DNA of 13,083 bases from Clostridia bacterium (GTDB lineage: Bacteria > Bacillota > Clostridia > Oscillospirales > Acutalibacteraceae): the NCBI GenBank assembly GCA_017501865.1, contig JAFVWD010000265.1:1-13083 (forward strand). Direction: 5' to 3'. Shown here in pieces: positions 6,544-13,083 of this stretch. The notes beneath the pieces are model-generated. The model saw nothing but the letters and a program-made list of their open reading frames with translations. It was not told the origin of the DNA and searched no databases. The position numbers and the translations under genes are program-made. Position 1 is the first letter of the stretch; each line of letters begins with the position of its first letter.

Positions 6544-9155
6544 AATTAAATAACAATGTTGAAAATACGGGCGTTACTCAAGGTGTAAATAATCTTCCCG
6601 ACCCGTATGCAAATCAAAAAATAGTTAATGTTGATATCAATAAGGAAGTAAGGACTGCCTTTCTTGACTATTCAATGTCAGTTATTGTTTCCCGTGCTCT
6701 TCCGGATGTACGTGACGGCTTAAAGCCTGTTCACAGAAGAATTCTTTATACAATGTATGAGAATAACCTTACTCCTGATAAGGCTTACCGTAAATGTGCC
6801 GATACAGTTGGTTCTGTGCTCGGTCGTTACCATCCTCACGGTGACGCATCTGTTTACGATGCAATGGTACGTTTAGCACAGGATTTCTCTATGAGATATA
6901 TGCTTGTTGACGGCCACGGTAACTTTGGTTCTGTTGACGGTGACCCTCCGGCTGCTTACCGTTATACTGAGTCAAGAATGAGCAAAATGTCACTTGAAAT
7001 GCTTACAGATATTGAAAAAAATACTGTAGATTTTGTTCCGAACTATGATGATCGTCTTAAAGAACCAACAGTTTTACCTTCAAGATATCCTAACCTTTTA
7101 GTTAACGGTTCACAGGGTATTGCTGTTGGTATGGCAACAAATATTCCGCCTCATAACTTAAGAGAAGTTATAGATGCTATTTGTTGTGTTATTGACAACC
7201 CTGAAGCAGAGCTTGAAGATATTATGGAGCATATAAAAGGTCCTGACTTCCCTACTGCAGGTATTATTATGGGCAGGTCAGGTATCCGTTCAGCTTATGC
7301 TACAGGTAGAGGCAAGGTAATAGTAAGAGCAAAATCTGAAATTGTTGAAGGTAAAAACGGCAGATTCAAAATCATTATTACTGAAATTCCTTATATGGTT
7401 AACAAGGCAAGACTTATTGAGTCAATAGCTGACCTTGTTAAAGATAAAAGAGTTGAAGGCATTGCCGATATTAACGACTACTCTTCAGAAAAAACAGGTA
7501 TGCACATTGAAATTGATATTAAGCGTGATGCCAATGCTCAGGTTGTACTTAATAAGCTCTTTACTTATACACAGCTTCAGTCAACCTTCGGTGTAATTTT
7601 ACTTGCTATAGTTAACGGCGAACCAAAAATTCTTACTCTTAAAGAAATTCTTCAGAATTACATTGATTTCCAATGTCAGGTTATTGTAAGAAGAACTCAG
7701 TTTGACTTAAAAAAGGCAGAGGAAAGAAAGCATATTCTTGACGGTCTTAAAAAAGCAATTGATATTGTTGATGAAATTATTGCAACAATCCGTGCTTGTA
7801 AAGGCGGTCAGGCAGAAGCAAAAACTGCTATTATGGAAAAGTTTGATTTTGACGAGCCACAGGCTGCTGCAATTGTTGCTTTCCGTTTAGGTCAGTTAGC
7901 AGGTCTTGAAATTCTCAAAATTACAAATGAATTAAACGACCTCGAAGCAAAAATTAATGAATACAGAGAAATATTAGGTTCTAATGAAAAGGTTCTCTCT
8001 ATTATTAAAGAAGAAATTTCTGTTATAAGAGATAAATTTGGTGATGACAGAAGAACTTCTATAGAAAACGTAAGTGGCGAGGTAGATATTGAAGACCTTA
8101 TCCCGGAAGAGACTTGTATGTACACATATACTACTATGGGTTACATTAAACGTCAGCCTGTTGATTTATTTACAACTCAACACAGAGGCGGTCGCGGAGT
8201 TAAGGGTATGACACGTCGTGAAGATGATGTTGCTGAAACAATGTTTATTTCATCCTCACACGATTATGTAATGTTCCTTACTACAAAGGGAAGAGCCTTC
8301 CGCCTTAAGGGTTACGAAATTCCTGAGGGCAGTAAAAACAGTAAGGGTATGAACATTGTAAATCTTCTTCCGCTTGAAAATGGAGAGAAAATTTCCGCAA
8401 TGCTCAGTGTTCCTTCTGATGATGAGGGTAAATATCTTTGTATGTTTACAAAAAAAGGACTTATAAAGAGAACTGCTTTAAGTCTTTACAAAAATATACG
8501 TAAGAATGGTCTTAATGCTATTTCTCTTCGTGAAGATGATGAATTGGTATTTGTAAAGCTTACCTCCGGAGAAGATGAATTACTTATAGCTACTAAAAAG
8601 GGTATGTGCATACGTATAAATGAAACAAATGCACGTCCTTTAGGCAGAACAGCAACAGGTGTTAAAGCTATTACTCTTAAAGAGAGTGATGAATTGGCAG
8701 GTGTGGCAGTTCTTCACGAGGGTGGTAAGATTCTTACCGTAAGTGAAACAGGCTACGGCAGACGTAGTGAAATTACAGATTATCGTTTACAGTCACGTGG
8801 AGGTAAGGGTCTTAAAAACTATCACGTTGAAAAATACGGTGATGTTACCGCAGTAAGTGTAGTAGATGATGATGAAGATATTATTCTTATTTCTCAGGAA
8901 GGAATTATTATAAGAATTCCTGCAGAGGCAGTAAGAATTTGTGCTCGTCCTTCAAAGGGTGTTAAGGTAATGAAGGTAACAGGTGAGGACAAGGTTGTTA
9001 CTCTTTCAACAACTGAACACGATGAAGAAGAAGTAAACGGCGACGTTGAAGATGACGGCAGCGCTGAAGAAGGCGCAGGAGATACTTCAGGTGATAATGA
9101 GGATGTGGAAATCCCTGAAGATGAAAACGAGGCTGAAACAAACGAAGGAGAATAA
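6537..9155 (+). CDS. gyrA: DNA gyrase subunit A (start codon unclear)
   Basis: GyrA cuts and reseals DNA through its active-site tyrosine and wraps DNA on its C-terminal pinwheel. The frame is open and family-like from 6537, giving 872 residues. Residues 30-46 (IVNVDINKEVRTAFLDY) match the conserved arm before SMSVIVSRALPDVRDG. The first standard in-frame start is ATG 6675, which would give 826 residues and cut away that arm, so I annotate from 6537 although that codon is AAG. Numbered from 6537, catalytic Tyr143 (E. coli Tyr122) sits in YRYTE, the GyrA box QHRGGRG is near 548, and a very acidic tail fills about the last 45 residues. The quinolone region reads HPHGDASVYD: Ala104 stands at the E. 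coli Ser83 position and Asp108 at Asp87. It follows gyrB by 24 bases. Confidence 0.93.
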   Translation, partial: KDELNNNVENTGVTQGVNNLPDPYANQKIVNVDINKEVRTAFLDYSMSVIVSRALPDVRDGLKPVHRRILYTMYENNLTPDKAYRKCADTVGSVLGRYHPHGDASVYDAMVRLAQDFSMRYMLVDGHGNFGSVDGDPPAAYRYTESRMSKMSLEMLTDIEKNTVDFVPNYDDRLKEPTVLPSRYPNLLVNGSQGIAVGMATNIPPHNLREVIDAICCVIDNPEAELEDIMEHIKGPDFPTAGIIMGRSGIRSAYATGRGKVIVRAKSEIVEGKNGRFKIIITEIPYMVNKARLIESIADLVKDKRVEGIADINDYSSEKTGMHIEIDIKRDANAQVVLNKLFTYTQLQSTFGVILLAIVNGEPKILTLKEILQNYIDFQCQVIVRRTQFDLKKAEERKHILDGLKKAIDIVDEIIATIRACKGGQAEAKTAIMEKFDFDEPQAAAIVAFRLGQLAGLEILKITNELNDLEAKINEYREILGSNEKVLSIIKEEISVIRDKFGDDRRTSIENVSGEVDIEDLIPEETCMYTYTTMGYIKRQPVDLFTTQHRGGRGVKGMTRREDDVAETMFISSSHDYVMFLTTKGRAFRLKGYEIPEGSKNSKGMNIVNLLPLENGEKISAMLSVPSDDEGKYLCMFTKKGLIKRTALSLYKNIRKNGLNAISLREDDELVFVKLTSGEDELLIATKKGMCIRINETNARPLGRTATGVKAITLKESDELAGVAVLHEGGKILTVSETGYGRRSEITDYRLQSRGGKGLKNYHVEKYGDVTAVSVVDDDEDIILISQEGIIIRIPAEAVRICARPSKGVKVMKVTGEDKVVTLSTTEHDEEEVNGDVEDDGSAEEGAGDTSGDNEDVEIPEDENEAETNEGE

Positions 9156-9158
9156 TAA

Positions 9159-10997
9159 ATGCCTGATAATAATAACAGAGGTAATAGATATAATGACGAC
9201 TTTGACGCTTACCTTGAATTATTAGATAATCAAAGTGGAAAAAAGAGAACAGTTTCACGTGATTTCAGTAACCTTATGGATGAGTTGAATCATGAAGAGG
9301 CTGTGTATGGAAAAAAACATCTTAAGGAAGAGGAGGATTTTCCCTCTTCCGGAAGATTAAGAAGCAGAGAGCAGCTTGAACAGGAATATTTGCAAATAAG
9401 AAGACAAGAAATACAGCAAAGAAATGCTGCACAGAAAAATGCTTCTTCAAACAGACCTGAAAATAAGCAAAGAAGAGCATCTGCAAAAGGTAACAAAGAA
9501 AAAAATCCGACTCCTCCAAAAATGAAGAAAAACGGAAAATATGTTACTGTGGATGAAATCAGAAAAAACAGTAAAAATCCTGTTGTCAGATGGTTTTATA
9601 ATCTTTCAAAGAAAAAGCAGAAATTAGTAAAAGCGTTTTCTGTAATACTCGTTATTTTAATTGTTTCAGGTACTGCATTAGGTATATTTATAAATAATAA
9701 ATTTAATATGATGGGTGACCTGGAAGAATATACAGATAATGTAGTTTATGAGGAAGAAGAGTTTAAAGATATTGACGGTGATATAAATTCAAGCAATTTT
9801 AAGGAAGCTCTTCAAAAATGGGCAACAACCGGCAATGACGAAAAAATGAAAAGCAAAAATGTTGTTAATGTTCTTCTTATAGGAGCTGACAGCCGTTCCG
9901 GAACAAATACCGGTAACACCGACGTTATGATGCTTGTTTCTCTTAATAAAAAGACCAAGCAGATAAAGTTAGTTTCATTTATGCGTGACAGCTACCTCTA
10001 TATTGAAGGAAAAAACAGTTCATACTGTGCAAAGCTGAATGCTGCATTTTCAATGGGCGGTCCTGAAACTCTTATGAACACAATAGAAAATAACTATAAA
10101 ATAGAAATTGATAATTTCGTTATGGTTAATTTTGAATCATTCAAATCTATTATAGATAAAATGGGCGGAATAACTGTTGATGTTCAGAAATATGAGGCAA
10201 ATTATTCCAATACAAAGTATGATTTGTCTATGCCTTATGGTGAAGACGTTACTCTTACAGGTGAAGAAGCTCTTATTTTCTGCAGAATAAGAGGTTGCGA
10301 TGCTGACGGTGACGTAAGCAGAACAAGAAGACAGCGTCAGGTAATAAATGCTATTATGGACAGAGTTAAAAATGCATCAATTACCGACCTTAACACATAT
10401 CTTAATGCATTGTTGCCATATATATATACAGGCTTCAGCAAGAGTCAGATTCTTTCTTTAGGTATGAAAGCAATTTCTAACGGCTGGGCAACTTACTCAA
10501 GAAGTGAGCTTCAGATTCCAACTCCTGAAACACGCACAAGCGGTAGTATGGGTGGCTGGATATGGGTTATTGACTATCAGCTTGCTGCCCAGACTCTTCA
10601 GAACGAGCTTTACGGACAGACAAATATAACCCTTGAAGAAGGAAGAACAACTTTAATAGATGTTTACAGAGGAACAAGCGGTTCAGGTTCAGCCTCAGGC
10701 GGCGGTTCAAGTACTCCTGTTAAGGATGTAGAGGTTGAAGAAAGCGAGCATACTACTGCTCCGAAGGAAGATGTAAAAGAAGAGGTTACTGAAGAAATAT
10801 TTATTACAGAGCCTGAAACTACCGAGGCAACAACAAGAGCTCCTGAAACAGAAGCAGAAGTTACTGAAGCGACAACAGCTCCGGAAACAACTGTTGCGGA
10901 AACTGAGCCTGTTGAAGAAGAAACAGAAGACGAGGAAACAATGATTTTTGAAACACTTCCTGAAGATATGTATGAAATGGATGAAGAAATAGAATGA
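9159..10997 (+). CDS. LCP-family (LytR-CpsA-Psr) cell-wall polymer ligase
   Basis: LCP proteins move undecaprenyl-linked glycopolymers such as teichoic acids or capsule onto peptidoglycan outside the membrane. Layout of the 612 residues: a long charged cytoplasmic N-terminus (1-156), one membrane helix (about 157-178), the LCP domain (about 236-402), a further extracellular part, a Gly/Ser linker near 507-519 and a Glu/Thr/Pro-rich acidic tail to the end. Visible LCP motifs are LLIGADSR (239-246), NTD (253-255), FMRDSY (274-279) and RIRGCDADGDVSRTRRQ (376-392), whose arginines and aspartates bind the lipid pyrophosphate and metal. The N-terminus and tail make it longer than many family members. 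ATG follows the gyrA stop by three bases, with GGAG just upstream, so it is translated from the gyrase transcript. The polymer it handles cannot be read from the sequence. Confidence 0.92.
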   Translation: MPDNNNRGNRYNDDFDAYLELLDNQSGKKRTVSRDFSNLMDELNHEEAVYGKKHLKEEEDFPSSGRLRSREQLEQEYLQIRRQEIQQRNAAQKNASSNRPENKQRRASAKGNKEKNPTPPKMKKNGKYVTVDEIRKNSKNPVVRWFYNLSKKKQKLVKAFSVILVILIVSGTALGIFINNKFNMMGDLEEYTDNVVYEEEEFKDIDGDINSSNFKEALQKWATTGNDEKMKSKNVVNVLLIGADSRSGTNTGNTDVMMLVSLNKKTKQIKLVSFMRDSYLYIEGKNSSYCAKLNAAFSMGGPETLMNTIENNYKIEIDNFVMVNFESFKSIIDKMGGITVDVQKYEANYSNTKYDLSMPYGEDVTLTGEEALIFCRIRGCDADGDVSRTRRQRQVINAIMDRVKNASITDLNTYLNALLPYIYTGFSKSQILSLGMKAISNGWATYSRSELQIPTPETRTSGSMGGWIWVIDYQLAAQTLQNELYGQTNITLEEGRTTLIDVYRGTSGSGSASGGGSSTPVKDVEVEESEHTTAPKEDVKEEVTEEIFITEPETTEATTRAPETEAEVTEATTAPETTVAETEPVEEETEDEETMIFETLPEDMYEMDEEIE

Positions 10998-11236
10998 TTT
11001 TTCGAAAAAATAACAAACAAGAGGATGTTTTAAAACGAAAAAGCTATTATGGCTTTGCAAAATATTATCCCGGAAAAATGGGGACAAAAAATTACGTTAT
11101 AGGTGAAAGTCGTGTTGCAAAAAAGAAAGAACGCATAAGAAACATTTTAATATTTTTAGGTTTTGTAGTGCTTTTTCTTATATCGTTTTTTATAACAAGT
11201 GTTTGTTTTGAAATTTCAGAAAGACCTGTTTTCTAA
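10994..11236 (+). CDS. small one-pass membrane protein, unknown function
   Basis: An 80-residue protein I do not recognise. Its start overlaps the LCP gene stop as ATGA, a typical sign of translational coupling. Residues 1-49 are strongly basic with many Lys, Arg and Tyr (KSYYGFAKYYPGK). One hydrophobic helix spans about 50-71, and nine residues follow. The charge rule puts the basic end inside and the short tail outside. It is the last gene before the terminator. The tight coupling suggests it works with or modulates the LCP protein, but this is inference; no catalytic motif is visible. Confidence 0.75.
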   Translation: MIFRKNNKQEDVLKRKSYYGFAKYYPGKMGTKNYVIGESRVAKKKERIRNILIFLGFVVLFLISFFITSVCFEISERPVF

Positions 11237-11244
11237 TAATTGAG

Positions 11245-11280
11245 GGGATGTAAAAAATATAAGTTTTTTACATCCCTTTT
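11245..11280 (+). terminator. Rho-independent terminator of the dnaN-gyrA-LCP operon
   Basis: A perfect 13-bp stem, GGGATGTAAAAAA (11245-11257) with TTTTTTACATCCC (11264-11276), encloses a 6-base loop and is followed by TTTT. It lies eight bases after the stop of the small membrane-protein gene. Confidence 0.92.
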
Positions 11281-11322
11281 CAGATTAGAGAGTGAACTGA
11301 TTTTAATTTAAGGAGTTTTGGT

Positions 11323-12363
11323 ATGTATACAATAATAGACTACTTAAATAATTATAAGAACATAAAGGTAAAAGATGTTCATTGGAATACTCTTGATAAT
11401 TTACTGTGTGCTGTTTTAGTGTATGTACCTATTGAAGGCTTCAGCAAAAAAATTTCTTTAGAGGAATTTTATAATATTTCTCAACAGAAAAAGCCACTAC
11501 CTGAAATGATGGGTGAAATGGTAAGAACGGCTTATATAATGCTCGACATAATAAAGGACAGTGACCGCTACAAAAATATAAAAGTGAGTAATTTTATAAA
11601 TATGAAAAATGAAAATACTCAGTTCGGGGCGGCAACCTTCAGAGTCAGCGGAAAAACAATTGTCTGTTATAAGGGTACAGATTCTTCACTTATAGGGTGG
11701 ATCGAAAATTTCCGTGTTACATATTCTTACCCGACATTCACACATAACCTTGCAATAGAATATTTAAAAACAAATACACATATGCTTACAGACAAAGAGG
11801 TGTATGTCGCAGGGCACTCAAAGGGCGGAAATTTAGCAATGGTAAGTGCTATGGAGGTACCATTATCAATAAATAAAAAAATCAAAAAAATATATAATAT
11901 TGACGGGCCGGGTCTCAGAAAGGAACAATTTGAAAGTGTAGCCTTTAGAAATATTTCTGACCGACTTGTAAATGTTTTACCAACAGGCTCTGTAGTTGGT
12001 GTTCTGTTGTATAATGAAAATTATAATGTTGTTAAAAGTAATGCAATTGCTTTTTCTGAGCACTACCCTGTTACCTGGAATGTTTTCGGAGAATTTTTCG
12101 TTCCCGGTGTAATTTCAACAATAAGCTCACAGCTTCATGAAAACACGACAACAGGAACAGAAAATCTTGACCCCGGTAAAATGCAGGATGCATTTGAAAC
12201 TATATTTTTAAATTTAGAAAAAAATTATTCTTCAAAAATTAATTTTTCCTTTGAAGATTTAAGAACATTTTACAGAAATATGAAAAATCTTGACCCTGAA
12301 ATTTCACAGAGTATAGAAAAAATAATAGGCTCTGTTTTAAAAATAGGGGCAGGAAAGAATTAG
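11323..12363 (+). CDS. DUF2974 / Mbeg1-like alpha/beta-hydrolase
   Basis: A predicted serine hydrolase of the DUF2974 (Mbeg1-like, lipase-fold) family, 346 residues. The nucleophile elbow is GHSKGG with Ser166, preceded by the strand KEVYVAG. YKGTDSSLIGW (116-126) resembles the oxyanion segment. Asp194 in NIDGPG is a candidate acid, and His247 in SEHYPVTW a candidate base of the triad. There is no signal peptide or membrane helix, so it is probably cytoplasmic. The natural substrate of this family is not known to me; esterase or lipase activity is inferred from the fold. A strong AAGGAG (11310-11315) lies seven bases before the ATG. Only 42 bases separate it from the terminator upstream, and no clear promoter is visible there, so expression may depend on read-through or a weak promoter. 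Confidence 0.85.
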   Translation: MYTIIDYLNNYKNIKVKDVHWNTLDNLLCAVLVYVPIEGFSKKISLEEFYNISQQKKPLPEMMGEMVRTAYIMLDIIKDSDRYKNIKVSNFINMKNENTQFGAATFRVSGKTIVCYKGTDSSLIGWIENFRVTYSYPTFTHNLAIEYLKTNTHMLTDKEVYVAGHSKGGNLAMVSAMEVPLSINKKIKKIYNIDGPGLRKEQFESVAFRNISDRLVNVLPTGSVVGVLLYNENYNVVKSNAIAFSEHYPVTWNVFGEFFVPGVISTISSQLHENTTTGTENLDPGKMQDAFETIFLNLEKNYSSKINFSFEDLRTFYRNMKNLDPEISQSIEKIIGSVLKIGAGKN

Positions 12364-12371
12364 AGTGAATT

Positions 12372-12917
12372 ATGGAAAATACGAAAAATAAGAAAAATAC
12401 GAGAAAAATAGCACTTTCTGCAATGCTTCTGGCACTTTCCTTTGTATTACCGTTTTTTACGGGGCAGATTCCGGAAATAGGAGCAATGCTTTGCCCTATG
12501 CACATTCCGGTAATGCTGTGCGGGTACATATGCTCTGCTCCCTGGGGATTTATAGTAGGGCTTACAGCACCTCTTTTACGATCTGTAATATTAGGAATGC
12601 CACCACTTTTTCCTACAGCTGTTGCAATGTCATTTGAGCTTGCTGCTTATGGATTTATGACAGGATATTTGTTTAAAAAGCTTCCTGAGAAGAATGTATA
12701 TATTTATATAAATCTTGTTATTTCAATGGTAGTCGGCAGAGTTGTATGGGGAATAGTGATGTTCATATTAATGGGGTTGAACATAGAAAAATTCGGATTT
12801 TCCGTTTTCTTTACTTCCGCAGTTGTAAATGCAATTCCTGGAATAATTTTACAGCTTATTCTTATTCCTGCAGTAGTAATAATCCTTAAAAAATCTTCAA
12901 TTTTGAAAAAAATATAA
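12372..12917 (+). CDS. ECF-transporter S component (substrate unknown)
   Basis: A 181-residue, very hydrophobic protein with about five to six membrane helices, the size of S components, which bind a vitamin or metal and dock on the shared EcfA-EcfA'-EcfT energising module. The first helix (about 12-29) carries the small-residue pattern ALSAMLLAL typical of the face that contacts EcfT. Segments PMHIPVMLCGYI and GLTAPLLRSVILGMPP resemble S components of the ECF superfamily. No EcfA or EcfT gene is nearby, so it would be a group II system sharing a module encoded elsewhere. The substrate cannot be told. The start is eight bases after the hydrolase stop with a weak GAGTGA ribosome site, so the two are co-transcribed. 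Confidence 0.82.
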   Translation: MENTKNKKNTRKIALSAMLLALSFVLPFFTGQIPEIGAMLCPMHIPVMLCGYICSAPWGFIVGLTAPLLRSVILGMPPLFPTAVAMSFELAAYGFMTGYLFKKLPEKNVYIYINLVISMVVGRVVWGIVMFILMGLNIEKFGFSVFFTSAVVNAIPGIILQLILIPAVVIILKKSSILKKI

Positions 12918-12918
12918 T

Positions 12919-12963
12919 AAAATGAGCTGTAAAAAAAACTGCGTTTTTTTACAGCTCATTTTT
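12919..12963. terminator. strong, probably two-way terminator
   Basis: A perfect 19-bp stem, 12919-12937 with 12944-12962, encloses a 6-base loop (ACTGCG). The core is ATGAGCTGT/ACAGCTCAT flanked by A-runs on the left and T-runs on the right. Because both strands then end in T-rich tails, it could stop transcription from either side. It follows the S-component stop by one base. Confidence 0.92.
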
Positions 12964-12988
12964 AGGGGATAGGGAAAAAAGATGCAGA

Positions 12989-13078
12989 ATGGACAAACTG
13001 AGCAAAATCAAGGCGATAGCCTGTATTTTGCTTGCCCGAAGGCGTACAATGGTACGTCGAGTGGCGAAGTTTGTTCAT
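12989..13078. repeat. 90-bp cloverleaf-like palindromic element (MITE/REP type)
   Basis: The ends are inverted: ATGGACAAACT (12989-12999) and AGTTTGTTCAT (13068-13078) pair over 11 positions with one G-T. Inside are two more hairpins. AGCAAAAT (13001-13008) pairs with ATTTTGCT (13025-13032), continued by AGGC/GCCT around a GATA loop. GGCGTAC (13041-13047) pairs with GTACGTC (13052-13058), with one G-T, around a 4-base loop. The base composition is richer in G and C than its surroundings, suggesting an inserted element. I find no second copy in this window. It may be a small mobile repeat or a structured RNA. A 32-codon frame with ATG 12982 and TAG 13078-13080, and another open from ATG 12989 to the window end, run through it; I do not call either a gene. 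Confidence 0.6.
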
Positions 13079-13083
13079 AGTAT

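Noticed and set aside
6675..6677. ATG 6675 as the true gyrA start
   Set aside because: The conserved arm encoded before it continues in the same frame to 6537 and matches the GyrA family, and no ribosome site precedes this ATG.
10664..11087. Two open frames on the minus strand opposite the LCP tail
   Set aside because: They are Ser/Val- and Phe/Cys-rich shadows of the Glu/Thr-rich repeat coding on the plus strand, with no ribosome site or family resemblance.
12982..13080. 32-codon frame (ATG to TAG) as a small gene
   Set aside because: It coincides with the palindromic element, a second frame is equally open, and only a poor GGG ribosome site is present.

Overview
This window is the replication-origin region of a low-GC Gram-positive bacterium. 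The gene order dnaA, dnaN, yaaA (S4 domain), recF, remB, gyrB, gyrA is the classic Firmicutes origin order. AT-rich codon use, an acidic Glu/Thr-rich LCP tail and the family content suggest an uncultured or gut-type Clostridia, perhaps Oscillospirales/Ruminococcaceae. That placement is inference. All genes lie on the + strand, co-directional with a replication fork leaving the dnaA-dnaN gap. Stops are TAA, TAG and TGA, so the code is standard.

Layout. Bases 1-89 hold the end of the dnaA leader. dnaA runs to 1391. The 286-bp gap 1392-1677 has the hallmarks of oriC: six same-direction DnaA-box-like 9-mers, the last two one base apart, then a C-run, a CTA/CTT triplet ladder (DnaA-trios) and an AT-rich unwinding stretch. 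A long run follows with short gaps or overlaps: dnaN, yaaA, recF, remB, gyrB, gyrA, an LCP-family cell-wall ligase gene and a small one-pass membrane protein, closed by a strong terminator at 11245-11280. A second two-gene unit holds a DUF2974/Mbeg1-like alpha/beta hydrolase and an ECF-transporter S component, closed by a terminator at 12919-12963. The window ends in a roughly 90-bp GC-richer element that can fold into a cloverleaf.

How the genes work together. DnaA opens the origin, DnaN clamps the polymerase, RecF handles gaps and stalled forks, and GyrA/GyrB remove the supercoils made by the fork. RemB is a DNA-binding regulator conserved in this position. The LCP protein and its coupled small partner bring cell-envelope assembly onto the same transcript.

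Most notable points. (1) gyrA has no usable start codon where its conserved N-terminus begins; an AAG sits where ATG is expected. (2) Two residues of the quinolone pocket are atypical: Ala at the GyrA Ser83 position and Trp at the GyrB Lys447 position. (3) oriC carries a clear DnaA-trio ladder. (4) A compact structured repeat ends the window and is open in two reading frames. I see no new multi-gene defence or mobile system here; most of the window is a conserved housekeeping region.
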